Below, piece by piece: positions 1 to 7,562 of a stretch of 19,100 bases of DNA. The translations under genes and the position numbers were made by a program. Source of the stretch: Amoebophrya sp. AT5.2 (Eukaryota > Sar > Dinophyceae > Syndiniales > Amoebophryaceae); contig RXOD01004692.1 of the NCBI GenBank assembly GCA_005223375.1, forward strand, positions 1 through 19,100. Reading direction: 5' to 3'. Positions within the stretch are counted from its first letter, which is position 1; each line of letters starts with the position of its first letter. The notes below the pieces were generated by a model. That model was not told where the DNA came from, made no database searches, and saw only the letters and a list, made by a program, of their open reading frames with translations.

Positions 1-662
1 GGGAAATGCCGCTTGACCAGCCGCACGATGAGCTGCTGCGCATTGAACACAACGGAACTGCTGTCCTCCTTACCGTCCAGCGACGGAGGGATGACTATGT
101 TCGTGTTCGGATTCTCCGGCTTAGCCTTCTCCATCTCCTTCTCCGCAGATTCCGTAGCGCCCCCACCGCTTTTCACCTCCCTCAGCTTGGCGGTGCCGTT
201 GGGCCTGCCGAACAGGGGAAACAAATCCGGTCCGTCCTTCTCATTTCGTGCGCTGGGCAGCACGACGTAGTACTCGCCCTCTTTGAACTGGCCGATGTCG
301 TCGGGCGGCGCCGGCGGCGCGGGGTCTCCAGCTTCGTCGTCGGGCGGAGGCAGGAATTGCTGCGCCGACTTCGGCCCGAAGAAGCGGTCCGCAGCCTGCT
401 CCTCAGCAAGACTGCCGCGGAAAGCGCCTGGCACCGGCAGGTACGGGTCGGCAAGAAAGGAGGAACCAGTGGATGGCCGTCGCGTTGTTCTCCGTTGCAC
501 CTGCAACGAGTGCTGCTGGGCGAAGGTTTGCTGCCACTTCTGCGCTGCAGCGGTCACAGCTGGATGTCGCAAAGACCAGGCACAAGTTGCCGTGTAACCA
601 GTTGTATCGGTCTGCGCCGTTACAGGGGCGTCACCCTGAAAATAGCGGGCCACGATCGCCAT
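1..662 (-). CDS. Unrecognised protein, 5' part only (runs off the window)
   Basis: I read this frame by hand on the minus strand. It starts at the ATG at 662-660 (context GAAGAAGATGGC) and stays open for 220 codons to the window edge, so the C-terminus is missing. The protein begins MAIVARYFQGDAPV. It has a Gln/Ala-rich stretch around residues 38-55 and a short basic patch at about 57-62. An Ala/Pro/Asp linker covers about 105-122 (QFLPPPDDEAGDPAPP). A better-ordered block follows at about 125-162, containing FKEGEYYVVLPSARN and LFPLFGRPNG. A Lys/Glu-rich stretch and the segment FNAQQLIVRLVKRHF then run to the edge. I recognise no domain or motif. The 220-codon open frame, codon-like composition and the shared strand with all neighbours argue for a real gene. 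The plus-strand frame over the same bases is Arg/Leu-rich and looks like its shadow. Confidence 0.6.
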   Translation of the reverse strand, partial: MAIVARYFQGDAPVTAQTDTTGYTATCAWSLRHPAVTAAAQKWQQTFAQQHSLQVQRRTTRRPSTGSSFLADPYLPVPGAFRGSLAEEQAADRFFGPKSAQQFLPPPDDEAGDPAPPAPPDDIGQFKEGEYYVVLPSARNEKDGPDLFPLFGRPNGTAKLREVKSGGGATESAEKEMEKAKPENPNTNIVIPPSLDGKEDSSSVVFNAQQLIVRLVKRHF

Positions 663-1096
663 CTTCTTCTTCTTCAGGAAAAGAGAAAGTGAAAGATACG
701 CAAAAACTGAGGCTAGTAGCCTGGGGCGCAGAATACTCGAAAGCAACGTACGAGTTTTTCCCTTTCCTCGAAGATCCTACCGAAAACTACCCCGATTAGA
801 TTGATAGATACGTATACAATGACCACGCTCACGACCTCGTCTCTCGCAGGATAACGAAAAGATCTCCACGAGGTCGAGGTACACAGAGAGACCAATTCTA
901 CTTGTCCCGTCTCCGTTCGATCCTCGGCTACAACAAGACACGAAGTAAGGATCATCCGAAGACCACATCTTCACATCGACATCACATCGTCACGCGGGCC
1001 GCAATAGCGCGTGCCCGTGCGCGAGCAGCACGAAATTGATAAAAGAATAAAGGTGGCAAGAACGGCAAATAATGGTCTGACAGTCGTCTTCAGGTT
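663..1096. other. Intergenic stretch, 434 bp, no supported gene
   Basis: This stretch lies between the start of the partial gene on the left and the stop of the mitochondrial ribosomal protein gene. Frames here are under 110 codons, lack ATG starts or have unstructured products. It presumably holds the 5' leader of the left gene and the 3' UTR of the next one. I see no RNA gene or repeat. Confidence 0.5.
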
Positions 1097-1444
1097 TCAG
1101 TCGTCGTCAGGTCTTTCGAGGTTGTGGTCTTTCATGTACTCCATGTGTGCTTCGTACTGCCATTCGTCCACGATGTGCTGCATTTCGTACCTGGAGTAGT
1201 GCTCGATCAGAAAGCGTTTTTCCCGTCCATTCAAGAACTCAACCTGCACGGTCGAGGGTGCATCGTACCCGAGCAGCTCCCACGTTGCGTTCAGGTTCGG
1301 GAACTTCTTCTTCGTATTTTCGGACGTCATCCGCATGATTAATCTCCGCGCGACCTCGGTTTTGGGCCGGCCGGGGTGGTACGAAACGTGAATCCGCTTC
1401 AGGTAAGCGAGGAAGTCCAGCCGCGGAAAGAGATTGTACTTCAT
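1097..1444 (-). CDS. Probable mitochondrial ribosomal protein, L51/S25/CI-B8 type
   Basis: The frame encodes 115 aa from the ATG at 1444-1442 to TGA at 1097-1099. The N-terminus, NLFPRLDFLAYLKRIHVSYH, resembles the start of mS25, where a FP-x-R-x-x-L-x-YL segment leads into a beta strand. Residues about 30-45 (VARRLIMRMTSEN) fit the conserved helix after that strand. FPNLNATW, then PSTVQVEFLNGREKR and SRYEMQHIVDE, fit the hallmark of the L51/S25/CI-B8 thioredoxin-like domain: a strand ending in NG-x-EK, then a helix beginning S-x-x-E-I/M. The tail is acidic (ERPDDD). Family members are mS25, mL43 and complex I subunit NDUFA2; mL53 has a similar architecture. Dinoflagellates lack canonical complex I, so a mitoribosome subunit is likelier. 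I see no clear cleavable transit peptide, which is usual for such small proteins. Which subunit it is remains open. Confidence 0.6.
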   Translation of the reverse strand: MKYNLFPRLDFLAYLKRIHVSYHPGRPKTEVARRLIMRMTSENTKKKFPNLNATWELLGYDAPSTVQVEFLNGREKRFLIEHYSRYEMQHIVDEWQYEAHMEYMKDHNLERPDDD

Positions 1445-1459
1445 CCTCTGTCTTTCTCT

Positions 1460-1678
1460 TTACTCTATGTATAGTAAGGCTGAAACTACGTATAGAGACC
1501 TCAACCGCTCATGGGTTCCTCGGCTGTCACAGAGAGTCAGCAGTCCCTCCGCAAATGCGCGAGCGCCGCAAAATAAACGCATTCTGAAAGTCACGCCGAA
1601 CATCACGCCGAACACAATCTGCATATGGCATGCCACGGCCATCCACACTACATTCGGATTCGCCTTGGTGTTGCTCAT
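1460..1678 (-). CDS. Possible 72-aa single-pass membrane microprotein
   Basis: The minus-strand frame runs from the ATG at 1678-1676 to TAA. The first half reads MSNTKANPNVVWMAVACHMQ followed by IVFGVMFGVTFRMR. That is a short polar N-terminus, about 22 hydrophobic residues (roughly 10-31), then a basic flank, like a tail- or signal-anchored microprotein. Codons in the first half are GC-ending and resemble the neighbouring genes; the second half is less convincing. It sits 15 bp upstream of the mitochondrial ribosomal protein start and about 120 bp downstream of the ribosomal oxygenase stop, on the shared strand. I recognise no family. It could equally be UTR sequence that happens to be open. 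A 13-base T run on the plus strand at 1747-1759 lies just upstream. Confidence 0.28.
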   Translation of the reverse strand: MSNTKANPNVVWMAVACHMQIVFGVMFGVTFRMRLFCGARAFAEGLLTLCDSRGTHERLRSLYVVSALLYIE

Positions 1679-1782
1679 CTTCCGCAGCTGCCGCGATACC
1701 GTCTTGCATCCTTTTTCAAAGCTTTTGCATTCCACTGTTTATGTGCTTTTTTTTTTTTTCGTTGCGCTTTTATTTCATCGGG

Positions 1783-1799
1783 GGATAAGACGCTTATCC
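1783..1799. repeat. 7-bp hairpin right after the ribosomal oxygenase stop codon
   Basis: GGATAAG at 1783-1789 and CTTATCC at 1793-1799 are perfect inverted repeats with a 3-nt loop. On the minus strand they follow the TAA stop (1802-1800) directly. This may be a 3' UTR stem or chance. Confidence 0.4.
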
Positions 1800-4771
1800 T
1801 TATGCATTAGCTTCTTTCAGTTTCGCACCGCGAGAGCTTTCCTCCTCGTCGTCATCCATATCCTCTTCATCCGGATCGATCAGATCTACCTCCACCAATT
1901 TCAGTGTGTGCAGCAGCTCTCCTAGCGCTCGCCGATCGCAGGCCTCCGCTAGTGGCAGCTCCCCCAGCCCGCACCCCTTCGCCTCCTTCCCGATTGCCTC
2001 CAAAGCCGGATCTATGGTGGACTTCTCCATCAGAAACTGCAGCGCGGGAAAGAACATCTCCTCCAACCTCACCGAGCCCCGCGGGTCCGCCATCTCCCCG
2101 TCCAGCTGGCTCTCATAGTACTCGAGGAGCTTAGCCTCTCCGCACATGTGCAGTTCGGCTAGGTTCCGGTGCGGAAATAGCAGGAGCAGCTGCTGTTCTC
2201 CGGTTTCCGGGTCGGTGTCGCGCGCGCACCGAGCAGAACGTTGTGCCGTGCGAGTGAAGCGAACTCGGATCGCTGCCTCAGGCACCTCAGGCGGTGGGAA
2301 AGGCAAGTCAGCGTTGTCCTCGCACTCGCTTCCGTCCCCATCAACGCCCTCGTCGTCGCTCGTCCCACCCTCTCCCTCGCCGTTCGCGCCGACAGCTGGG
2401 AATTCGTCAGTGTCGGCGATGCCCATGCTGTCGTCGTCGCATAGGGCGCCAGAATCGTCCTCTTCCTCCTCTTCTTCTTCGTGCTCTGCCATGTCATCGG
2501 CCGCTTCATCACCGTCTTTGCCCTCCTCCATGTCCACTTCCACAAGCTGCTTCGCTGCACTACCACTAGTATCCCCAGTCGCTGACGCTGGCGGCAGTCG
2601 CATCGTCGCAAAATCGCTTCCCATCTGGTCCGCTGCCGTTTCCACGATTTTGTTGTCTTGCAGCACTCTTGTGGAGAGTTTTTTCAGCAAGTTCGAAAGC
2701 GTTTCTCTCATGTTACCAGCCCCTGGGCTATCACCGAGAGAAATCCCGCTCTGCAGGCTTCCGTTTGAGCGCAAGAAATCAACCGGCAGTCCGCGCCGAA
2801 AGTCTACGTCGTCATCGAAGCACTGCTTGACTGCGGTCGGGAGCAACTCGTTGAGGAAATCGAACCACGAATGCTTCTGGAAGGTTGACACGGTCAGGTG
2901 GTGCGAGAAGTTTCTAGGAGATGACGAAGACGACCCAGACGAGCCCGTAGTCGAAGTCGTCGTCCTGTTGGAGCTACTACTAGCTTTATTTTTACTGCCG
3001 CCAGCAACAGCATCTATTCCTTCTTCTTCTTCTAGAGACTCCCCGAAATGCACAGTCCCTCGCGGAATGTAGAGCACGTCACCCGGCTCCAAGACCACAT
3101 CCAGCCGCAGCGTCATCTTCTGCTCGCACTCCTGCAGTGTGAAATCGCGACTGTAATCTCGCGGCAATGATCCGGAATATTGCCCAGAGTCTAGTACAGC
3201 GGTACTCAGAGGTTCTGTCGAACCACCTTTCGAGCTTGCGTTTGTTCCGCTTCCGTTAACGTTGTCCTCCTCGGCACCTCCTGCTCCACCTCCCGGCGCG
3301 TAGAAGGTTTCCTTGTCGTTGACAGTCCAGCAGCGCCAGCGCTTCTTGCCCTCAAGTTGGAGCATCCACACCTCCACGTCGTCAAAGTGTGGCGCGAACC
3401 CGACGCAGCCCGCTGGCGTCACGTACGAATTCGCTCCGAACAAGCACCCAAACTCGTCCTCCAAGGCTGCCAGAAACCCCGCCACCTCTCCGTCAAAGCG
3501 CTGCGGATGCATCACTTGACAGGAAAGCCCGAATTTCGCGATCGCGTTTTCAACCTCGTCGCGGGTGGCCGGCTCACCCGCGTCCTTCACGTTCTCGACG
3601 ATTTTTTGCTGCGACGCGTGGTCAAACAGGGCTAAGTTCACCTCCGACCCGTACTTTAGCGGGACAGGAGTAGACGAAGTCGTGTTCTTTTTGTTCTTCC
3701 CCTCGTCTGCCTCGTTGATGTTACGAAGGAATACAATGACCTTAACCTTTTTTTTCTGATGCAAAACAATGCAAAAGCTCGAAGGACTTGCGATGGCTTG
3801 AGCACCATGGTCGCAGACCTCTAAAATAGGGCACCAAAATGCAGTCTCCACGAATGCAAAGGTCAATGGAATTTTTGCATGTTTCGGGTCCCTTTCGTCG
3901 GCGTATGATGCAAAATAAGCTTAATGTAAAGGTTAGTGTAAAGGTCAATGTAAAGGTTAATGAAAATGCCACTAACCTCGCCATTAAGCTTATTTTGCAT
4001 GATTCGGACAGGATTTTGCATACTTTTCCAAGACTTTCCCCGGGCGCACGATGCAAAATGGCGCCCCGTTTTTTTGCATCCGATCGCCGCGGAGAACTGC
4101 CGGATCCGTCTGCGTGACACCTACACCGATTCTTTTCATCCACATTGAGCTTTTGCATCGTTTTGCATCAAAAAATAAGGTTAAGGTCATTGCATTCCTT
4201 CGTAGATGTGCTCCTGGTGTTGTTCCACGCGCTCGAGGTGCGCCATGATTGCCTCGAAGTTGTAGTCGAGCTTTAGACCTTGCGCCCTCTTCGTAGCTTG
4301 TGCACCAGAACCAGTTGTTCCAGAAGTGGCAGAGGGGGCCTCCCGCTCCACCTGCCTGTAGTAGGTCTTGCTGCGTTTCACGACGAGCGGTCGCTTTTCG
4401 AAGTAGGTGTTGTAGAACCTTTGCCGCGACACCGGATACATGAGACGCGAGAGCACATCTTGTTCTCCCGGTTGCGAGTCTGTTTCGGTCGCGTCCTCCA
4501 CCCGAACCACGTCCGCAAGAGAAGTGTGGAGCTGGTTCGACTGCTGTCGCCTCTTGTTCCCAGAAACTGCGGGACCACGACCAGGAACGGTCCTACTGGC
4601 GCTCGCAGCGTTCTTTTTCATTTTTTCAGACGCGCCTTGCATCTCCTTGGTCGTTTGCATCCGCTTTTCCTTTGCGCTTTTCTTGCCCTTGGGGCCGCCA
4701 CCCTCGCCGGCCGCGCCAGCATCGCCGAGCCGGATGCTCAGCCCCGTCTTCTTGCCTTTCTTCTTCGCCAT
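1800..4771 (-). CDS. RIOX1: Ribosomal oxygenase (JmjC, RIOX1/NO66-RIOX2/MINA53 family), two exons
   Basis: This is a two-exon gene: exon 1 is 4771-4205 (189 codons) and exon 2 is 3716-1800 (638 codons plus TAA). The join gives 827 aa; human RIOX1 has 641. Family members are 2-oxoglutarate/Fe(II) oxygenases that hydroxylate a histidine in a large-subunit ribosomal protein, in the nucleolus or nucleus. Exon 1 holds a basic N-terminus (AKKKGKK) and the entry to the catalytic domain, PVSRQRFYNTYFEKRPLVVK (residues 114-132), then KTYY. Exon 2 holds TPAGCVGFAPHFDDVEVW with iron ligands H299 and D301, then LQLEGKKRW, and VLEPGDVLYIPRGTVHF with the third ligand H412. STFQKHSWFDFLNELLP and VDFRRGLP lead into dimerisation and winged-helix parts. 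Extras are a Ser/Thr-rich insert just after H412 and an acidic run at about 584-659. VDFRRGLP favours RIOX1, while TPAG and DDVEV resemble RIOX2, so the paralogue is not settled. The intron is the introner at 3722-4204. Confidence 0.9.
3717..3721. repeat. 5-bp target duplication, distal copy (GATGT)
   Basis: GATGT on the plus strand (ACATC on the minus strand) directly abuts the terminal repeat of the introner. An identical copy sits at 4205-4209. The matching bases stop exactly at five: the outer flanking bases differ. Confidence 0.8.
3722..3780 (+). repeat. Introner terminal inverted repeat, distal arm
   Basis: The arm begins TACGAAGGAATACAATGACC and ends GATGCAAAACAATGCAAAAG plus CTC. It matches the reverse complement of 4147-4204 except for a few substitutions and a one-base length change in the T run near its middle. 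Confidence 0.85.
3908..4000. repeat. Perfect 19-bp inverted repeat nested inside the introner
   Basis: ATGCAAAATAAGCTTAATG at 3908-3926 is the exact reverse complement of 3982-4000, with a 55-nt spacer. Inside that spacer AGGTTAGTG (3930-3938) pairs with CACTAACCT (3970-3978), so a stem within a stem is possible. I see no clear duplication flanking this inner structure, so a second nested insertion is only a possibility. Confidence 0.8.
3927..3962. repeat. Three tandem copies of a 12-bp unit inside the introner
   Basis: The unit is TAAAGGTTAATG, with copies TAAAGGTTAGTG, TAAAGGTCAATG and TAAAGGTTAATG. Its core resembles the GGTTAAGGTCATTG stretch in the terminal repeats, so the inner array may derive from the ends. 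Confidence 0.75.
4147..4204 (-). repeat. Introner terminal inverted repeat, proximal arm (next to exon 1)
   Basis: This is the partner of 3722-3780. On the minus strand it begins TACGAAGGAATGCAATGACC, immediately after the ACATC duplication that ends exon 1. Pairing of the two arms would bring the two splice boundaries together. Confidence 0.85.
4205..4209. repeat. 5-bp target duplication, proximal copy (GATGT)
   Basis: This is the second copy of the duplication; it carries the last codon of exon 1 (ATC at 4207-4205). See 3717-3721. Confidence 0.8.
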
Positions 4772-5302
4772 CCTACAAAGTTTGGGTCTCAGGCGTGACT
4801 ATTGCACCTTCCGCGAACGAAATCGAAGTCGTCGTCGTATCTAGACCTACTGGACCCTTGTCCTTAGTTAGTACTACTTGTACTCACTCTTCGTTTACGT
4901 TTTCTCTTCCTTGCGCAACGCGACAGAACCTGGCATAACATTTACCTTCCGATCATATATACTTCGGTGACCAGCATCATGACGGCCCGCTTGTTTATCT
5001 ATCGAGCCAGGAACCGTGGGTCTAGGAGAACGAACAAGTGAGATCTTTTCCACTACGATTCTTTGATCATGATCTACCAGTTCGTTGTAGGCCTAGGCAT
5101 CACGAAATGGCAGGATCTTGATCTTGATCTTCATTTTCTACCAGAAGTAGATGAACAAGCTGCGAATATACAGTTCCACGACGCTGATTCTTGTTTATTT
5201 TAATTTGTGTAGTTGTACTTCCTAATTGATCTGCGTCTGCGTTGACCTTGACCTTCAACATGATCTTGCAGCAGTGGCGGTCGACGCGGCTGTCCTGCTT
5301 TT
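4772..5302. other. Intergenic stretch, 531 bp
   Basis: This is the 5' flank of the ribosomal oxygenase gene and the 3' flank of the next gene. It holds a short GATCTT triplet repeat (5114-5131) and a 10-bp palindrome GATCATGATC near 5065-5074. Open frames here are short or lack ATG. I support no gene. Confidence 0.5.
5114..5131. repeat. GATCTT x3 simple repeat
   Basis: Three perfect 6-bp copies in the intergenic stretch downstream of the 456-aa gene. Confidence 0.7.
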
Positions 5303-6673
5303 TTACTTGTTCACTTCTACTTTTTCTTTTGGTTCTCGATCTTCTGCGCAGCTCGGTCTTGCTGCGCCGATACATTGCTCCAGTAATGACTGTAGCTCTT
5401 TTTTCGCAAACGCGTAGTCTCGATACACGCCTACTGTGAGGAGAATTGGAGTCCAGTCTGTGTCCACGTGCTGCAGCCCAAGTGTGTTGCTTTTCTTTTT
5501 AGTGCGGTCATCAGCATCACCACAATCACCATTACCACCAGCAGGTCGCCGTAGAAGTGCTCCGCGGCAATCTTCATGCATCACTTTCCTCATCAGGCCC
5601 GGCAGACCCATCTGCGGGATTTTGATTTGCTTATTGTTCGAAGCCGGCACTGGATCGGACGGACGCAGCACCTCCGGCAACGGCAAGGTCGACGGAGTTT
5701 TGTTCGCGCCCATCGGACCCGAAGTAGATCGGGTCGCTGGGCCTGCTGAAGACGACGAGGTGGTCCCACTGTTCGTCGTCGTCACCAGTTCCCTGTGACT
5801 TCTGTCTGGCACCGCAATTGCAGCGGCACCGCCAGGTACAGTAAGCGAAATCACGGGGCGATGATGTTCGAGTTCGCCAGAGGTGGGAGCCTGGTCGTTT
5901 TGCAGTCCGTGCCCAAGTCCAAGTAGTGGGTGCCCGGCGTCGCCTGAGGATTCGACGTCCTCTGCTGGTGCTTCGCCCCTGTCGTTCTCCAGCAGCCTTA
6001 GGTTTCTTTCCTTCACAAACTGCGAGTATGGGACTGCGTCGCCTCGGTGGTTGCAGTCGAAGCCCACCGCTCCCGGGCGGCCAAAAAAGTCCGTACGGCC
6101 GCCGTGGACGGTGACCAAGTGCTGGATCTGCGTCACCCTTTTCCCGTACCACGGGTGCTTCTCGGCTAGCTGAATGACGCCGCACCACGCCAAGTAGCTG
6201 TTGCGATACAGTTTGGCCGACACCACGCCGCTGCAAGTACTGCAGGAGTTTTGCGTACTACGGTCTACAATGTTCATGTCCGCGGCCTCCGCGCGAGCAT
6301 TATTTGTGAGCTGCATCCGAGACCCCGGACGAAACCGCTGACTCAGTGGATCTTCCGCGGTCATAGTTGTAGAAGCCCCGGCAGGAGACACGGCACCAGG
6401 AAGAAACAGAATGGTGCCAGGAGCAGGCGCGGCAAATAATGAAGGTGCTTGCGCCGGGACATTTTCTTCCCCTGTTGGAACTCCTCGACCTGCAGACACG
6501 GCGGAGTCCGTCATTGCTTTCCTTGCTGGGAGAAACTCTTCGTAATCCGCACCATATTGCTGCAGGTCTTTGCGCCACGGTCCCGTTGTGCGAGAAATCC
6601 AATCCTCGAGTTCGGTCTTCTCCGCGGACGTGACAAGATCCGCAAACGAAGGTCGAGGGGCCAATCTCATCAT
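5303..6673 (-). CDS. Unrecognised 456-aa protein with a Cys-containing core
   Basis: The frame runs from the ATG pair at 6673-6668 (stop codon TGA three codons upstream) to TAA. The N-terminus, MMRLAPRPSFADLVTSAEKT, is mildly basic and could be a targeting peptide. Low-complexity Ala/Pro and Gly/Ser/Thr stretches cover about 55-130 and 270-370. The best-ordered block is about 139-229. It contains CSTC (C144, C147), YRNSYLAWCGVIQLAEKHPW, TQIQHLVTVHGGRTDFFG, and FDCNHRGD (C207, H209). Three or four Cys plus His could bind a metal, but the spacing matches no family I know. A second ordered piece near the C-terminus reads WTPILLTVGVYRDYAFAKKE and ends in a Lys/Glu-rich tail. The frame is clearly coding in length and composition; the function is unknown. 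Confidence 0.75.
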   Translation of the reverse strand: MMRLAPRPSFADLVTSAEKTELEDWISRTTGPWRKDLQQYGADYEEFLPARKAMTDSAVSAGRGVPTGEENVPAQAPSLFAAPAPGTILFLPGAVSPAGASTTMTAEDPLSQRFRPGSRMQLTNNARAEAADMNIVDRSTQNSCSTCSGVVSAKLYRNSYLAWCGVIQLAEKHPWYGKRVTQIQHLVTVHGGRTDFFGRPGAVGFDCNHRGDAVPYSQFVKERNLRLLENDRGEAPAEDVESSGDAGHPLLGLGHGLQNDQAPTSGELEHHRPVISLTVPGGAAAIAVPDRSHRELVTTTNSGTTSSSSAGPATRSTSGPMGANKTPSTLPLPEVLRPSDPVPASNNKQIKIPQMGLPGLMRKVMHEDCRGALLRRPAGGNGDCGDADDRTKKKSNTLGLQHVDTDWTPILLTVGVYRDYAFAKKELQSLLEQCIGAARPSCAEDREPKEKVEVNK

Positions 6674-7562
6674 GAATGTTCATGCCTCATGTTCGCAGAC
6701 CAGGGCGAGTGGCCTCATGATGAATGAAAACATAGCATACAAAGTACAACATCAAAGAAATGAAGGCGAGGCCCCGCAGCTCTTCAGGAACTTGGTCGTC
6801 TCGCCCAGACCTCAACTGACCTGACTCTCTGGCCTAGGGCTATGGCCATGCGTAGTTGCGGGGGCATCAGGAGAATATTTTTTCTTCTATCCCTTCTGCT
6901 TCTTACTTCTGTGTAGGGGGGGGCGTCACCGTTCGAGCATCAGGCGTGGCACTTTAGAACATTTATTTTCGCTGTAGCGGATGGGGATGCAGACTCAGAC
7001 AATGTACGAGATAAAGAGAAAAGAGCGGCGCATTGACTTGCATAGCAACGGGGAGAACTCGTCTAACACACAGGAACAAAACCTACAAGCGGAAGAACGC
7101 ATGGAATCAAAAATAGCAGTGTAGTTTTCCTCATGTGTCCGTACGGATCTTCAGCCAGTGAATCCAAATGAAATCCATTTATCACGACGCCCGGACTAGG
7201 AAGGAGAACAGATGACATCACAAACAAAAATTACTCAAGTACTAGTACCGAGAAAACCACATTGATTCATTGATTGACGGGGCGTTGCCGTTGCGAACAT
7301 CTTCAAGCGCCCTGTTTTCTCGTACCTCCAGCTTCGATTTCGAATCGAGACGTCAGCCGAGGGTATCACTCTCTGGCGTGGCGACAGGCGCATCCGCTTA
7401 GATCGGCTTCCCCATCGGCACCAGGTGGACCTGGACCCCAGCTGCAAAATTCAAAAACTTGCATAAAAGGTATGTCTCAAATTTAATTTTAGGAACGATT
7501 TGCACAGCATTGGCACCACTTGCCTCCGCCCACCCTACATATTCTTCAACTTCTTCTGCCGC
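6674..7562. other. Intergenic stretch, 889 bp, no supported gene
   Basis: This is the longest gene-free stretch in the left half, between the start of the 456-aa gene and the stop of the RING-like gene. Frames are short, start at non-ATG codons or have Arg/Ser-rich nonsense products. CATGATGAATG-like words recur near 6668-6727. AT-rich sequence occurs around 7445-7495. I see no RNA gene. Confidence 0.5.

Larger units (their letters stand above)
3722..4204 (-). mobile_element. Introner-type element: DNA-transposon-like intron in the ribosomal oxygenase gene
   Basis: This is a 483-bp insertion that splits the ribosomal oxygenase reading frame. It is bounded by long terminal inverted repeats (about 59 and 58 bp, beginning TACGAAGGAAT on each strand) and flanked by a 5-bp duplication. 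Frames inside carry stops; reading on from exon 1 meets TGA within six codons. No transposase is encoded, so it is non-autonomous. Excision of the element plus one ACATC copy (488 nt) joins codon ATC of exon 1 to AAC of exon 2 in phase 0, giving EHI-NEADEG. Because of the duplication, six boundary placements give the same mRNA, and none has GT-AG. Introners with inverted repeats and target duplications are described in Amoebophrya and some other protists; the family assignment is inference. Inside are a perfect 19-bp inverted repeat, a 12-bp tandem repeat and many TGCAAAA motifs. Confidence 0.85.

Noticed and set aside
6..692. Plus-strand 228-codon frame
   Set aside because: Arg/Leu-rich shadow of the minus-strand partial gene at 1-662, whose composition is more protein-like and whose strand matches all neighbours.
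2146..3072. Plus-strand 308-codon Ser-rich frame
   Set aside because: It is antisense to the acidic and Ser-rich parts of the ribosomal oxygenase; GAA/GAG runs read as Ser/Leu on the other strand.
1800..4771. Two separate genes on either side of 3722-4204
   Set aside because: The catalytic domain entry is in the right part and the iron ligands are in the left part, and excision of the insert plus one duplication copy joins them in frame.
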